Assembly: GCA_031287565.1 (NCBI GenBank)
Contig: JAITSS010000051.1
Coordinates: 1 to 33,029 of the forward strand
From: Desulfobulbaceae bacterium
Lineage (GTDB): Bacteria; Desulfobacterota; Desulfobulbia; Desulfobulbales; Desulfocapsaceae
DNA: 33,029 nucleotides
Direction of reading: 5' to 3'
Every line of letters begins with the position of its first letter. The stretch's first letter is position 1. The notes beneath the pieces were generated by a model. It saw nothing but the letters and a program-made list of their open reading frames with translations. It did not search any database and was not told the DNA's origin. The position numbers and the translations under genes were made by a program. Shown here piece after piece: positions 8,919 through 19,050 of this stretch.

Positions 8919-9862
8919 GGCGTGGACACAAAGCGGCTGAGGGCGGCGATTTTTCGGCCGTTGAGAAAGTGGATGATTGGCATACGTTTTTTGCCAGGAA
9001 TTTGAATTTCATGGAAGAGCAGGCAGCCTTGGCCGCAGGCGACCAGGAGGCCGCGTTTATCGGCGAACAGCGCGGTTCCCGGCGTATGTCGCGCCTCTTG
9101 ATGGACGATTTCCGGCGCGAAGAACTGAAATTTTTCACCATCAAGATACGAAAACGCCGTGGGCCAGGGATCAAGGCCGCGTATCAGGCAATGCAGTTCT
9201 TTTGCCGAACGCGCCCAATCAATCAGGCCATCTTCTTTCTGTAATGGCCGCGCCCAGCTTGCCTGACTATCGTCTTGTTGTTGTGGCTGGACGCCGCCGG
9301 ATTTGAGCAGGGCCAGCGTTTCAAGCAAGGCCAGAGCGCCCAGATCGGCAAGCTTGGCAAACAGGCTGGCCGAGGTTTCATCGGCGGCGGGACGCATCAC
9401 TTTTTGCAGCAGAATGCCGCCGGTGTCGAGTCCCGCGTCCATCTTCATAATGCTGACGCCGGTTTCCACTTCGCCGTTGATAATGGCCCACTGAATCGGC
9501 GCCGCGCCGCGATATCTGGGCAAAAGCGAGGCGTGGATATTCAGGCAACCTAAAGGCGGCAGGGCCAGAATTTCTGGCGGCAGGATGCGGCCATAGGCGA
9601 CGGCGATGATCACATCCGGTCGTAAGGCGACCAGGCGAGCGATGAATTCGTCATCCTTCGGGCTTTGCGGCTGCATGATCGGCAGACCATGCGCCATGGC
9701 CACCGTTTTCACCGGCGTCGGCGCCAGGTGGCGGCCACGTCCTTTCGGGCGATCCGGCTGCGACACCACCATGGCGACATCCTCGCCATTATGCAGAAGA
9801 GCCGCCAAAGCCGTCGCCGCGAAATCCGGCGCGCCCATGAAAACCAGACGCGGTTTCGACAT
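8915..9862 (-). CDS. fmt: Methionyl-tRNA formyltransferase
   Basis: Fmt formylates initiator methionyl-tRNA using 10-formyltetrahydrofolate. The 315-residue protein has the catalytic triad expected from E. coli: Asn108 and His110 in CLNIHASLLPRYRGAAPIQ, and Asp146 in MDAGLDTGGILLQ. The N-terminal FMGAPDFAATALAALL matches the formyltransferase fold. A C-terminal OB-fold domain (about 205-315) includes LIRGLDPWPTAF. I prefer the ATG at 9862 (MSKPRLVFMG), five bases after the def stop codon. An ATG at 9892 would overlap def by 25 bases and add ten unconserved residues. It is paired with def, as in many bacteria. Confidence 0.95.
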   Translation of the reverse strand: MSKPRLVFMGAPDFAATALAALLHNGEDVAMVVSQPDRPKGRGRHLAPTPVKTVAMAHGLPIMQPQSPKDDEFIARLVALRPDVIIAVAYGRILPPEILALPPLGCLNIHASLLPRYRGAAPIQWAIINGEVETGVSIMKMDAGLDTGGILLQKVMRPAADETSASLFAKLADLGALALLETLALLKSGGVQPQQQDDSQASWARPLQKEDGLIDWARSAKELHCLIRGLDPWPTAFSYLDGEKFQFFAPEIVHQEARHTPGTALFADKRGLLVACGQGCLLFHEIQIPGKKRMPIIHFLNGRKIAALSRFVSTP

Positions 9863-9867
9863 CCGGT

Positions 9868-10383
9868 TCAACTCTGTTGCCCACGCAGCCATTTTTTGTA
9901 TTTTTTCAGGTATAAATTACGCTTCAGGGAACTTAAGTGGTCTAAAAACAGCACGCCGTTCAGATGATCGATTTCATGCTGTAAAACCACGGCGAATCGG
10001 TCTTCGGCAATAATTTCCTGGGGGTGACCCGACAAATCCTGATAACGCGCCGTGATTTTCCGGTAGCGATCAACCTTTGAGGTCAGATCCGGCACGCTCA
10101 GGCATCCCTCGGTGTCGCATTGCAAGCCCTCGACGGCGATAATTTCCGGGTTGACCAGAGCCAACCAGGCATTCGGCTTCTCTTCCTGGCGTGAATGATC
10201 GACAACTATCATTTTGATGGATTTCCCGATTTGTGGCGCGGCCAGGCCAACGCCAGGCGCATCGAACATGGTCGCGGCCATATCGGCAGCCAAAGCGCGC
10301 AGATCATCATTGAAAACCGTGACCGGCTCGGTGGCTTTTCGTAGCGCCGGGTCGGGAAATTCGTATATTTTCAGAATGGACAT
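9868..10383 (-). CDS. def: Peptide deformylase
   Basis: Def removes the formyl group from the N-terminal methionine of nascent proteins. This 171-residue protein carries the three canonical motifs: GVGLAAPQIG (motif 1), EGCLSVP (motif 2, with the metal-ligand Cys) and QHEIDHLNG (motif 3, HExxH). The C-terminus is basic (LKKYKKWLRGQQS), as in many bacterial deformylases. It heads the def-fmt-larC-pgpA operon and is preceded by a promoter-like pair at 10429-10457. Confidence 0.96.
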   Translation of the reverse strand: MSILKIYEFPDPALRKATEPVTVFNDDLRALAADMAATMFDAPGVGLAAPQIGKSIKMIVVDHSRQEEKPNAWLALVNPEIIAVEGLQCDTEGCLSVPDLTSKVDRYRKITARYQDLSGHPQEIIAEDRFAVVLQHEIDHLNGVLFLDHLSSLKRNLYLKKYKKWLRGQQS

Positions 10384-10428
10384 GGCGTTCGTCCCGTGAA
10401 TTTGTCTTTTGGAAACACTGATTCAATT

Positions 10429-10457
10429 TTTATACCACAGTCCACGGCCAAGGTCAG
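10429..10457 (-). promoter_or_regulatory. Candidate sigma-70 promoter for the def operon
   Basis: On the minus strand, CTGACC (10452-10457, 4 of 6 to the -35 consensus) and TATAAA (10429-10434, 5 of 6 to the -10 consensus) are separated by exactly 17 bases. A transcript would start near 10422, leaving about 40 bases before the def ATG. Seen by eye only. Confidence 0.5.
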
Positions 10458-10564
10458 CACCCGGCGACGGCTAATGAGCGGAGGAAAAAAAATGGCCCCG
10501 CATATCGCGAGGCCGCCTGAAACGAGAACAGTATGGATTGACCTTGGGCGCTTTCGTTTTCCCA

Positions 10565-11227
10565 TCATCTATGAATATCAAAGGGACAAGCGCATTCCGG
10601 CGAGGAAATATCAAGCGGCAGATAACGCGCCTTGAAACCCAGGCGATTCAATTCATAGGCGGCCATTTTCGCCCGCGTTCCGGCAGCGCAGTGGATGAAT
10701 ATTTCTTTATGTTCCGGCAATTGTCGATAATGAGCAGCCAACTCATCCAGCGGCATCAGCGCCGCGTTTTTGAATACGCCTTGCGCCATTTCGTCGCGAC
10801 CGCGCACATCGAGAATCAATACCTTGGGCAAGGTTCCGGCCAAAGCGGCGCGGAATTCTTCAGCGGAGATTTCCTCCGGCGCGGTTGGTTCCAGTTGGCT
10901 ATTATCGGGTTCATCAGCATTCGCTACCGTTTCGGCCAGGCAGAAACCGTCCCGGCCACCACCTTTTTCCCAACAATCCGTCGCCACCGTCACCACCACA
11001 GCGCCGCCTTCATAGATACCTTCGGGAATCTGGTCGTGACGCAGTAATCGCGCTTCGGTTTTATCGCCCTCGGTTACAGCCAGCGACAGGAGCGGCGGCT
11101 GATCAATAATGGCCAGGATGCGACCGCGCGCGGTGATTGTCGCAGACGGTAAGGCGACCCGTTCGCCACCAGCGCAACCAGAAAGCGCAAGAGAAATCAG
11201 AAGACCGACGACAATAGGCAAAGGCAT
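10565..11227 (-). CDS. Rhodanese-domain lipoprotein
   Basis: The 220-residue product starts with a lipoprotein signal peptide whose lipobox LSGC puts the lipidated cysteine at Cys18. Residues 30-105 form a beta-rich region I do not recognise, containing two cysteines (Cys85, Cys96). Residues 118-205 are a rhodanese (sulfurtransferase) domain: ISAEEFRAAL, VLILDVRGRDEMAQGVFKNA, and the active-site loop IHCAAGTRAKMA with catalytic Cys180. The six-residue loop after the cysteine fits a sulfurtransferase. AAGGAG eight bases before the ATG supports the start. It diverges from plsY across a gap of 84 bases. A role in periplasmic sulfur transfer or thiol handling is possible but not shown. Confidence 0.85.
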   Translation of the reverse strand: MPLPIVVGLLISLALSGCAGGERVALPSATITARGRILAIIDQPPLLSLAVTEGDKTEARLLRHDQIPEGIYEGGAVVVTVATDCWEKGGGRDGFCLAETVANADEPDNSQLEPTAPEEISAEEFRAALAGTLPKVLILDVRGRDEMAQGVFKNAALMPLDELAAHYRQLPEHKEIFIHCAAGTRAKMAAYELNRLGFKARYLPLDISSPECACPFDIHR

Positions 11228-11311
11228 GGCATTTTCTCCTTGTTCCGCTTTTGACTCATCGCTATCGTGCCAGCCGCGAATTCAATCACTTGTCTGAAGG
11301 AGGAAGGAACT

Positions 11312-11917
11312 GTGACGATTTTCTTACTGATTCTTGCGAGTTACCTGATTGGCGCCTTGCCGTTCGGCCTGTTCATCGGCAAGCTGGCCGGTGTGGATGT
11401 GCGCAAGGAAGGTAGCGGCAATATCGGCGCCACCAACGTCAACCGACTACTTGGTAAAAGGCTCGGCACCCTGACCTTGGTCTGCGATGTCCTGAAGTCG
11501 TATCTGCCCATGCTGGCGGCGAATTTCATCGTACATGGACAGCCAAAGGCCGAATTATGGGTGGCTGTCTGCGGACTGGCGGCGGTAGTGGGACACATAT
11601 TCCCAATATATCTGCAATTTAAGGGCGGCAAGGGCGTGGCCACCGCTTTGGGTATGTTTCTCTTCCTATCGCCGATGGCCGTCGGCTTGGCGCTTTTGTG
11701 TTTTCTTATGACAGTTTGGTGTAGCGGTTTCGTTTCCGCAGGCTCGCTGGCAGCCGCTACCGTGATGCCAATCATGTTGTGGCTGGGCGGCGAATCGGTG
11801 GTGAAGATCATTGCTTGTCTGCCGGTGGTGGCGCTTATCTGGCTGAAACATCACGAAAATATTCGCCGACTGTTGCGGGGGGAAGAAAAAAGCTGGCGTG
11901 GCGCGAAAAAAAGTTGA
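11312..11917 (+). CDS. plsY: Glycerol-3-phosphate acyltransferase (acyl-phosphate type), PlsY
   Basis: PlsY moves an acyl group from acyl-phosphate to glycerol-3-phosphate, the first step of phospholipid synthesis in most bacteria. The 201-residue integral membrane protein has the three known motifs: GSGNIGATN (motif 1), FKGGKGVAT (motif 2) and KHHENIRRLL (motif 3), with five or so membrane helices between them. I place the start at the GTG at 11312 because AAGGAGG (11297-11303) lies eight bases before it; the upstream in-frame codons to 11267 precede that site. It faces gpsA, which makes its substrate, with only eight bases between the two stop codons. Confidence 0.95.
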   Translation: MTIFLLILASYLIGALPFGLFIGKLAGVDVRKEGSGNIGATNVNRLLGKRLGTLTLVCDVLKSYLPMLAANFIVHGQPKAELWVAVCGLAAVVGHIFPIYLQFKGGKGVATALGMFLFLSPMAVGLALLCFLMTVWCSGFVSAGSLAAATVMPIMLWLGGESVVKIIACLPVVALIWLKHHENIRRLLRGEEKSWRGAKKS

Positions 11918-11925
11918 GGCGTTTT

Positions 11926-12936
11926 TTATTCCGGCTTCGGTTCGCGCATGAGCAGGTCGCGGGCGGCGGCGGCGCAACTTTTTCCCTCATAAAGAATCTG
12001 GTGCATCTGCTCGACAATCGGCATTTCAACGCCCATTTTCCGCGCCAGAAAAAAGGCTGATTTCGTGGTTTTTATGCCCTCGGCCACCATCTGTAAACAC
12101 TGATGTATTTCTTCGAGATTTTTTCCCTCGGCCAACATCAGGCCGGTGCGTCGATTCCGGCTTAAAGCGCCGGTGCAGGTCAGAATTAAATCGCCGACGC
12201 CGCTCAATCCTAAAAACGTGGTCGAGTTAGCCCCCATGGCCACACCCAAGCGGGTTATTTCGGCAAGCCCCCTGGTAATCAGCGCGGCTCTGGTGTTCGA
12301 GCCATAACCCAGGCCGTCGCAGATGCCAGTGGCGATGGCGATGATATTTTTCAGGGCGGCGGAAAGCTCAAGACCGATCACGTCGCCGCTGGTGTAGACG
12401 CGAAATCCTGGCGCGCCGAAAATACGCTGCCAGCGAGCGGCAATCGCCAAATCAACGCAACCGATGGTGGTTGCGGTCGGCATGGCCCGCGCTACTTCCC
12501 ACGCAAATGATGGTCCGGAAAGCACGGCGGGCGGATTATAGCCGCCGCCGGATTCGGCATTGAGCGATTCAATGAGCCGCGACATGGTGAAAAGCGTCTC
12601 GTTTTCGATACCTTTGATCGCCGAAACGATGAAGCTGTTTTTTTCGATATATGGTTGTAATTTTTGATAAATTCTTCGCAAACCGTGCGAAGGCGTGACG
12701 AGACAGATATAGCGGCTGTCGCGCGCCGCCTCGGCCAGCGAGGCGGTCGCCAGGATATTTTTCGGCAGGTCAATGTCAGGTAGGTATTGTTCGTTGCGAC
12801 GGCTGTTTTGTATCGCCGCGACCCGTTCCGGCGAATGACCCCATAAACCGACGACATGACCATTTCGCGCCAGTTGCAAGGCCAGCGCCGTTCCCCAGGA
12901 ACCAGCGCCGATGACCGCGATTCGTTCAGACGCCAT
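11926..12936 (-). CDS. gpsA: Glycerol-3-phosphate dehydrogenase [NAD(P)+]
   Basis: GpsA reduces dihydroxyacetone phosphate to sn-glycerol-3-phosphate, the phospholipid backbone used by PlsY. The 336-residue protein has the dinucleotide motif [14 protein letters not shown] at its N-terminus, the catalytic-lysine region [21 protein letters not shown], and the long C-terminal signature containing [20 protein letters not shown] and [11 protein letters not shown]. The ATG at 12936 is chosen because the Rossmann motif begins immediately after it. It lies inside the end of gyrA with an 11-base overlap, and an AGGAAG precedes it. The convergent arrangement with plsY groups two consecutive steps of one pathway. 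Confidence 0.95.
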   Translation of the reverse strand: MASERIAVIGAGSWGTALALQLARNGHVVGLWGHSPERVAAIQNSRRNEQYLPDIDLPKNILATASLAEAARDSRYICLVTPSHGLRRIYQKLQPYIEKNSFIVSAIKGIENETLFTMSRLIESLNAESGGGYNPPAVLSGPSFAWEVARAMPTATTIGCVDLAIAARWQRIFGAPGFRVYTSGDVIGLELSAALKNIIAIATGICDGLGYGSNTRAALITRGLAEITRLGVAMGANSTTFLGLSGVGDLILTCTGALSRNRRTGLMLAEGKNLEEIHQCLQMVAEGIKTTKSAFFLARKMGVEMPIVEQMHQILYEGKSCAAAARDLLMREPKPE

Positions 12937-15448
12937 CGCCTTCCTGGGTGTTTGGGTTTTCTTCCTGGGCATCGTCGGCGATCTCGTCGGATTCATCGGC
13001 GCTTTCTTTGGCCACGGTATCAAAATCGACCACTTTTTCGCTATCGGCAAGATTGATCAGACGCACGCCTTGCGTGGTGCGTCCGGTTTCGCGGATCGAG
13101 GAAACGTTGATCCGAATCATCTTGCCGGAATCGGAAATAAGAATGATTTCCTGATCTTCGCCAACTTGTTTGACGCCGATGATGTCGCCGTTGCGCTCGC
13201 TGGTTTTGATGGCAAATTTGCCTTTGCCGCCGCGCGATTGGTCGCTGTAATCAAGAATGGAACTTTTCTTACCAAAACCGTTTTCGGTGACGATCAAAAC
13301 TGGATCTTCCGAGGTGACGACCACCGCGCCGACCACTTCATCGTCATCAGCCAGTCGCATCCCGATGACACCGGCGGCCTGCCTGCCCATAACCCGGATA
13401 TCGCCTTCCGGAAAATGAATCGACATGCCTTTGCGTGAAACCAGAAGAATGGTGTTGTCGCCGTTCAACAGCGCGGCGGTGACAATTTCATCGCCCTCTT
13501 TAAAAGTCAGGGCGCGTTTACCAACTTTGAGCGGCCGCGCGAATTCGTCGATGCTGGTTTTTTTGACAATGCCTTTTTTCGTCACCATAAGAATGCTGCG
13601 ATTATTTTCGGTATTTTCAAAACTCGTAATCGGCAGAATGGCGGCGATTTTTTCGTCATCGGCCAATTGCAGAAAATTGACGATGGCGCGACCGCGGGAA
13701 ATCCGGCCGGATTCCGGCAATTCATAGACTTTTCGCCAATAGACTCGCCCGGTATTGGTAAAAAAGAGGAAGGTATCATGCGAGCGGGCGATATACAAAT
13801 TCGATACAAAATCCTCATCAGCGCTCTTCATGCCGTTCACGCCCTTGCCGCCGCGGTGCTGGGCGCGATAAAGGCTGGCGGAATTGCGTTTGATGTAGCC
13901 GGTGTGGGTGACGGTGATTACCATATCTTCATTGGGAATCAGGTCTTCCGGCAGAATTTCATCCACTGCGTCGATGATTTCCGTCCGCCGCTCATCACCA
14001 TATTCGCTTTTAATCGCCTCACATTCTTCCCGAATGATACCTAAAATGAGATTTTCATCGCCCAAGATTTCCTTCAGCCTTTTGATCTCCGTAAGCACCT
14101 GCTGGTGTTCATTGAGAATTTTCTGAATTTCCAAACCGGTCAGACGTTGCAGGCGCATATCAAGAATCGTCTGCGCCTGAATCTCACTGAAAGAGAAGCG
14201 CTCAATTAAGGCGGCCTTGGCCTCCACAGGGTTTTCCGAAGCGCGGATAATAGCGACAACTTCGTCAATATTTTGCACCGCGATCGACAAACCAAGCAAG
14301 ATATGCTCGCGTTCTTCGGCCTTTTGCAACTCAAAGGCCGTGCGTCGGTAGACCACCGTTTTCCGATGATTAAGAAAATGCTCAAGTAACTGTTTGAGAT
14401 TGAGAATTTCCGGTCGATTATCGACGATGGCCAGGAAAATGATGCCGAAGGATTTTTGCAGCGGCGTCATGGTGTACAACTGGTTGATAACCACTTCCGG
14501 GTTTTCGTCGCGCTTCAACTCAACCACGACGCGCAAACCATGGCGGTCGGATTCATCACGCACCTCGGAGATGGACTCAATCCTTTTTTCCTTAACCAAA
14601 GCGGCGATGCGCTCAACTAATTGCGCTTTGTTTTGCTGATAGGGAATCTCGCTGATGATGATCGCTTCCCGACCGCCATCCTGGTGTTTTTCTACATCGA
14701 CGCGGCCACGTAGATTGATGATGCCCTTGCCGGTTTCATAGGCTTCGCGAATACCGGCGTGACCACAAATCAGGCCGCCGGTCGGGAAATCTGGGCCGCT
14801 GACCAGAGTCATCAATTCCCGGATTTCCATGTCAGGATTGTCAACCAGGGCCAGAATGCCATTTATGACTTCGTTGAGATTGTGCGGCGGAATATTGGTC
14901 GCCATGCCGACAGCGATGCCGGACGAACCATTGACCAATAAATTAGGAAAGCGGGTCGGCATCACCGTCGGCTCGCTCAGCGAATTGTCGTAATTCGGTA
15001 TAAAATCGACGGTATCTTTATCGAGATCGACGACAATTTCGCGGTCGATTCTGGTCATGCGCGCTTCAGTGTAGCGCATCGCCGCCGGTGAATCGCCATC
15101 CAGCGAGCCAAAGTTTCCCTGACCATCAACCAGAGGATAACGCATGGAAAAATTCTGGGCCATGCGCACGATAGTGTCATAGGCCGCGATATCGCCGTGT
15201 GGATGATATTTACCGATTATATCACCGACAATACGCGCCGATTTGACATAGGGACGATTATAAACAACGCCCAATTCGCGCATGGCGAACAGGGCGCGGC
15301 GATGCACAGGTTTCAGGCCGTCGCGAACATCGGGCAAGGCGCGGCCAACAATGACGCTCATCGCGTATTCAAGGTAGGACCGTTGAAGCTCTTTTTCGAT
15401 CGCTACCGAATTGTATTTTTCTTCGTTCTGCTGCTGCTCAATCGACAT
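12926..15448 (-). CDS. gyrA: DNA gyrase subunit A
   Basis: GyrA cuts and rejoins DNA in the gyrase A2B2 complex that introduces negative supercoils. The 840-residue protein has the catalytic Tyr126 in [10 protein letters not shown] (E. coli Tyr122), the coiled-coil and tower region, and a C-terminal six-bladed pinwheel. The pinwheel contains a GyrA box written QHRGGKG, with His where Arg or Lys is usual in the second position. An acidic tail closes the protein. In the quinolone-resistance region the sequence is [10 protein letters not shown], so the residue equivalent to E. coli Ser83 is Ile87, while Asp87 (here Asp91) is retained. The gene lies 12 bases after gyrB and runs into gpsA. Confidence 0.98.
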   Translation of the reverse strand: MSIEQQQNEEKYNSVAIEKELQRSYLEYAMSVIVGRALPDVRDGLKPVHRRALFAMRELGVVYNRPYVKSARIVGDIIGKYHPHGDIAAYDTIVRMAQNFSMRYPLVDGQGNFGSLDGDSPAAMRYTEARMTRIDREIVVDLDKDTVDFIPNYDNSLSEPTVMPTRFPNLLVNGSSGIAVGMATNIPPHNLNEVINGILALVDNPDMEIRELMTLVSGPDFPTGGLICGHAGIREAYETGKGIINLRGRVDVEKHQDGGREAIIISEIPYQQNKAQLVERIAALVKEKRIESISEVRDESDRHGLRVVVELKRDENPEVVINQLYTMTPLQKSFGIIFLAIVDNRPEILNLKQLLEHFLNHRKTVVYRRTAFELQKAEEREHILLGLSIAVQNIDEVVAIIRASENPVEAKAALIERFSFSEIQAQTILDMRLQRLTGLEIQKILNEHQQVLTEIKRLKEILGDENLILGIIREECEAIKSEYGDERRTEIIDAVDEILPEDLIPNEDMVITVTHTGYIKRNSASLYRAQHRGGKGVNGMKSADEDFVSNLYIARSHDTFLFFTNTGRVYWRKVYELPESGRISRGRAIVNFLQLADDEKIAAILPITSFENTENNRSILMVTKKGIVKKTSIDEFARPLKVGKRALTFKEGDEIVTAALLNGDNTILLVSRKGMSIHFPEGDIRVMGRQAAGVIGMRLADDDEVVGAVVVTSEDPVLIVTENGFGKKSSILDYSDQSRGGKGKFAIKTSERNGDIIGVKQVGEDQEIILISDSGKMIRINVSSIRETGRTTQGVRLINLADSEKVVDFDTVAKESADESDEIADDAQEENPNTQEGDGV

Positions 15449-15460
15449 GTGTTTCTCAAA

Positions 15461-17878
15461 TTATATATCTAGATTCGTTACTTCCATGGCGTGACTCTGA
15501 ATAAAATCACGCCTTGGTTCAACCTTGTCACCCATCAGTGTCGTAAACATTTCATCAGCCTGTTCGGCGTCGGAAATATTAACCTGAATCAGACTTCGGT
15601 TGTGCGGATTCATTGTCGTTTCCCAAAGCTGGTCCGGATTCATCTCGCCGAGACCTTTGTAGCGTTGTAGATGAAATCCCTTAAACATTTCATCTTGAAT
15701 GGTATCAAGAATTTTGCTCCAGGATTCCACCTTCAATTCGCGGTCAATGATGCCTTCTTTACCGACAAAACGGAAAGTGGCCGTGGAATTAAGATATGGT
15801 TTCAATGTCGGATACATATCAAGCGCTCTTCGATACTCAGGCGATAAAGGGATATGTGGTCCGATAGAAAACTTTTTCTTACTCTTATCCTTGATAACCA
15901 CGTCGGCTTCGTGCGCGCCGCTTTTCCACTGACAATTTTTGGCTATGCCCGCGCTATACTTTTCCGTCGGCAGCGCTGACAAAAGCGCGTCGAGAAAGGC
16001 GACATCATTGAATTGATCCGAACTTTTCACCTTTTTGTCTAAAAGAGTCAGGATAACGTCATCAGGAATATTGAGAAGCGACAAATTGCGCAAGATGTTC
16101 CGGAACCGGGAAAGCGCGTCTAAAACCGCGACAAGTTCATCGTCCGCGAATTCTTTTTCTTCGTATTCATGAAACACGATTTTCAGTTTACCCTTGGTTT
16201 CATTGAAGAGGTAAATGCGCAATTCATCATCATACTGAAAATAGAGTTCCCTTTTCCCTTTACTGAGCCTGAATAAAGGCGGCTGGCCAATGTAAATAAA
16301 GCCGCCCTGCAACAGAGGTAACATCTGGCGATAAAAAAATGTCAACAATAACGTGCGGATATGGGCACCATCAACATCGGCGTCGGTCATGATAATGATT
16401 TTGTGGTAGCGCAGATTTTCGAGGGCGAATTCGTCTTTACCGATGCCGCAACCAAGCGCGCCAATGAGATTTTTTATATCGTCGCTGGCCAGAATTCGAT
16501 CAAATCGCGCTTTTTCAACATTTAGAATTTTTCCACGCAGCGGCAGAATAGCCTGAATTGAGCGGTCGCGCCCCTGTTTGGCCGAGCCACCCGCCGAATC
16601 ACCCTCGACAATAAATATTTCTCGTTTTTTTGGATCCTTTTCTTGGCATTCAGCTAACTTACCGGCCATCAAAAGAGTTGCCGAACTCTTTTTTCTTGAT
16701 AAATCTCTAGCCCTTTTGGCGGCCTCGCGAGCGCGCGCCGCCTCGACCACTTTTTCGATGACTTTTTTGGCGACGGCTGGATTTTCTTCAAAAAAAGCCG
16801 TGAGCTTATCGGAGCAAACCGATTCGACGATAAATTTAACCTCGGAATTGCCAAGTTTGGTCTTGGTTTGACCCTCAAATTGCGGATTGGGCACATAGAC
16901 CGAAATGACGCAGGTAAGTCCCTCGCGCACATCATCCCCGCCCATTTTTTCACGGAGATTTTTCGGAATCATATCGTCGCCGGCGTACTTATTGATACAT
17001 TTAGTTAAAGCGGCGCGAAAACCGGAAACGTGAGTGCCACCTTCTCTGGTGTTGATATTATTGACAAATGAATAAAGGCGCTCGTTATAGCCATCGAAAT
17101 ATTGCAAGGCTATATTGACCTGAACACCATCTTTGTCAGCGGAAAATGATATGGGTTCCGGAAAGACGGTATTGCGGTTACGATTAAGAAATTCGACATA
17201 GGAGGTTAAACCGCCGGAGGCGAAGAAATTATCCTCGGCCCCATCGCGTTCATCTTTTAAGAGAATGCGGACATTTTTATTCAAAAACGACAATTCACGC
17301 AGGCGGACGCGCACGGTTTCATAGTCAAAAACTACCGATTCCTGAAAAATACCTTCATCCGGTGTGAAGGTGATTTTTGTCCCGGTGCGGTCGCTTTCGC
17401 CGATTATTTCCAGTTCGGAAATTTTGTTGCCATATTCATAGCTTTGCCGAAAAACCTTGCCATTTCTGCACACCGTCGCGATGGTTAATTTAGACAAAGC
17501 GTTAACCACGGAAATGCCCACGCCATGCAAACCACCCGAAACTTTGTAGGTCGAATTATCGAATTTTCCCCCGGCGTGCAGCGTGGTCATAACTAACTCA
17601 AGCGCCGATATTTTTTCGGTTGGATGAAGATCGACCGGAATGCCGCGGCCGTTATCCTCAACCGATACTGAATTGTCCTCGTGAATCGTAACCCTGATAT
17701 TGTCGCAAAATCCGGCGACAGCTTCATCAATACTATTATCAACGACTTCCCAAATCAGGTGGTGCAACCCTTCGATGCCAGTATTGCCGATGTACATGGA
17801 GGGGCGGGTTCTGACCGCTTCCAAGCCATCAAGAACCCGGATATTTTCCGCTCCGTAATTGTTCTGCTCGTCAGTCAT
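15461..17878 (-). CDS. gyrB: DNA gyrase subunit B
   Basis: GyrB is the ATPase subunit of gyrase. At 805 residues it matches the long E. coli form. The GHKL ATPase domain shows EVVDNSIDEAVAG, EDNGRGIPVDLHP and SGGLHGVGISVVNALS. The TOPRIM domain shows IVEGDSAGGSAKQGRDR and the metal-binding DADVDGAHIRTLLLTFF. A roughly 170-residue insertion follows (from about GKRELYFQYDD to ALDMYPTLKPYL), which is characteristic of proteobacterial GyrB. The C-terminus MNPDQLWETTMNP and DFIQSHAMEVTNLDI is typical. The gene sits 13 bases after dnaN and 12 before gyrA, so the three form one operon. Confidence 0.98.
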   Translation of the reverse strand: MTDEQNNYGAENIRVLDGLEAVRTRPSMYIGNTGIEGLHHLIWEVVDNSIDEAVAGFCDNIRVTIHEDNSVSVEDNGRGIPVDLHPTEKISALELVMTTLHAGGKFDNSTYKVSGGLHGVGISVVNALSKLTIATVCRNGKVFRQSYEYGNKISELEIIGESDRTGTKITFTPDEGIFQESVVFDYETVRVRLRELSFLNKNVRILLKDERDGAEDNFFASGGLTSYVEFLNRNRNTVFPEPISFSADKDGVQVNIALQYFDGYNERLYSFVNNINTREGGTHVSGFRAALTKCINKYAGDDMIPKNLREKMGGDDVREGLTCVISVYVPNPQFEGQTKTKLGNSEVKFIVESVCSDKLTAFFEENPAVAKKVIEKVVEAARAREAAKRARDLSRKKSSATLLMAGKLAECQEKDPKKREIFIVEGDSAGGSAKQGRDRSIQAILPLRGKILNVEKARFDRILASDDIKNLIGALGCGIGKDEFALENLRYHKIIIMTDADVDGAHIRTLLLTFFYRQMLPLLQGGFIYIGQPPLFRLSKGKRELYFQYDDELRIYLFNETKGKLKIVFHEYEEKEFADDELVAVLDALSRFRNILRNLSLLNIPDDVILTLLDKKVKSSDQFNDVAFLDALLSALPTEKYSAGIAKNCQWKSGAHEADVVIKDKSKKKFSIGPHIPLSPEYRRALDMYPTLKPYLNSTATFRFVGKEGIIDRELKVESWSKILDTIQDEMFKGFHLQRYKGLGEMNPDQLWETTMNPHNRSLIQVNISDAEQADEMFTTLMGDKVEPRRDFIQSHAMEVTNLDI

Positions 17879-17891
17879 TTTTACGTTCCAG

Positions 17892-19025
17892 TCAGATATT
17901 CATGGGCATGATGATACTTAAAAACCCTTGGTCAGCCTCAGATGTGAAACAACAGGCGCTGTCCTTGCCGTCCAGATGCATATGAACTTTTTCTCCTTCC
18001 ATTACTTCCAAGGTCTCTATGAAATAGCGACAGTTAAAACCCAAACTTAAATCTTCACCCTCATAACTCACCGGTAACTCTTCTTTGGAACTACCCAATT
18101 CGATATTTTCTGAGGAAAGAGTTATACAATCTTTACTTAAATCAATACGAATCGTATGGTAGGCGTCACGGGTAAATAGGTCACTCCTAATCAAAGATTC
18201 TATAAATTTTTCTCGCTCAACCGTCACCTGATATTTTTTCTCTATGCTTTGTATAATGCTTTTATATGGAGGATATTCTCCCCCTTTCAGGCGAATAACC
18301 AAGGTGGATTTGCCGTCGCCGATGAAAAACTGGCCGCCGTCGAGATAAATTTCTATTTCATCGCGACTTTCACAGTATTTTTTCATTTCCTGTATCCCTC
18401 TTTTAGGAATCAGAATCAGTCCGTCATCGTTTTTCAGCTTTAGTATTTCGTTACCAGTGATTTTTTCCATTACCGACAGGCGATGCCCGTCCGACGACAC
18501 CATGCGAATTAAGGCTTCATCGTCTCTTTCTTCAATATCCATGAGAGCCGAAGTCAGAGAATAGATATTTTCCTGCTCACCGGCGATGCTGTATTGAGTT
18601 TTATCAATCAATTCCAGAAAAACGACCGATGGACTTTTTATTCCTTTTTCCGACTCATATCGTGGAAATTCCGGATATTCCACACTGGCCATGCCAGCCA
18701 GATTATAGGTACTCGGGCCGGCTTTTATCGTCACCCAATTATTGTCCATTTCTTTTATTTCTATAGTAGACGAACCGGAAACCTTAACTATTTCATACAG
18801 TTTTTTTGACGGCAATGTGATGGAACCGGCGGACATTTCCTCGGCGTCCATGCTGAACTGCAAACATACTTCGGTATCTGTGGCGGTTATTTTAAGCTTG
18901 GATTCCTCCAGTCGCAGCAGAATATTGGAGAGAATCGCCATGGTGTTTTTCTTGTTGGTGACATTTTGAACACCGGCGAGAATATCCAAAAATTTTTCTT
19001 TATCAATCACACAATGAACGGACAT
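17892..19025 (-). CDS. dnaN: DNA polymerase III beta subunit (sliding clamp)
   Basis: The beta clamp tethers DNA polymerase III to its template. The 377-residue protein aligns with the three repeated clamp domains: the N-terminal KKNTMAILSNILLRLEESKL, ITATDTEVCL, a central YSIAGEQENIYSLTSALMDI and SSDGHRLSVMEK, and the C-terminal LGFNCRYFIETLEVM ending FLSIIMPMNI. That final segment is the expected C-terminus. The ATG at 19025 is chosen because GGAG (19034-19037) lies eight bases upstream. It is 25 bases downstream of hemC, where a dnaA gene would stand in the classical dnaA-dnaN order. Confidence 0.97.
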   Translation of the reverse strand: MSVHCVIDKEKFLDILAGVQNVTNKKNTMAILSNILLRLEESKLKITATDTEVCLQFSMDAEEMSAGSITLPSKKLYEIVKVSGSSTIEIKEMDNNWVTIKAGPSTYNLAGMASVEYPEFPRYESEKGIKSPSVVFLELIDKTQYSIAGEQENIYSLTSALMDIEERDDEALIRMVSSDGHRLSVMEKITGNEILKLKNDDGLILIPKRGIQEMKKYCESRDEIEIYLDGGQFFIGDGKSTLVIRLKGGEYPPYKSIIQSIEKKYQVTVEREKFIESLIRSDLFTRDAYHTIRIDLSKDCITLSSENIELGSSKEELPVSYEGEDLSLGFNCRYFIETLEVMEGEKVHMHLDGKDSACCFTSEADQGFLSIIMPMNI

Positions 19026-19050
19026 CGCATATTCTCCTTTTCCTGCTTTT

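Noticed and set aside
10371-10568. A 65-codon minus-strand frame between the rhodanese gene and def
   Set aside because: It overlaps the rhodanese stop and def start, has no ribosome site, and contains the probable def promoter. A short hydrophobic stretch alone is not enough.
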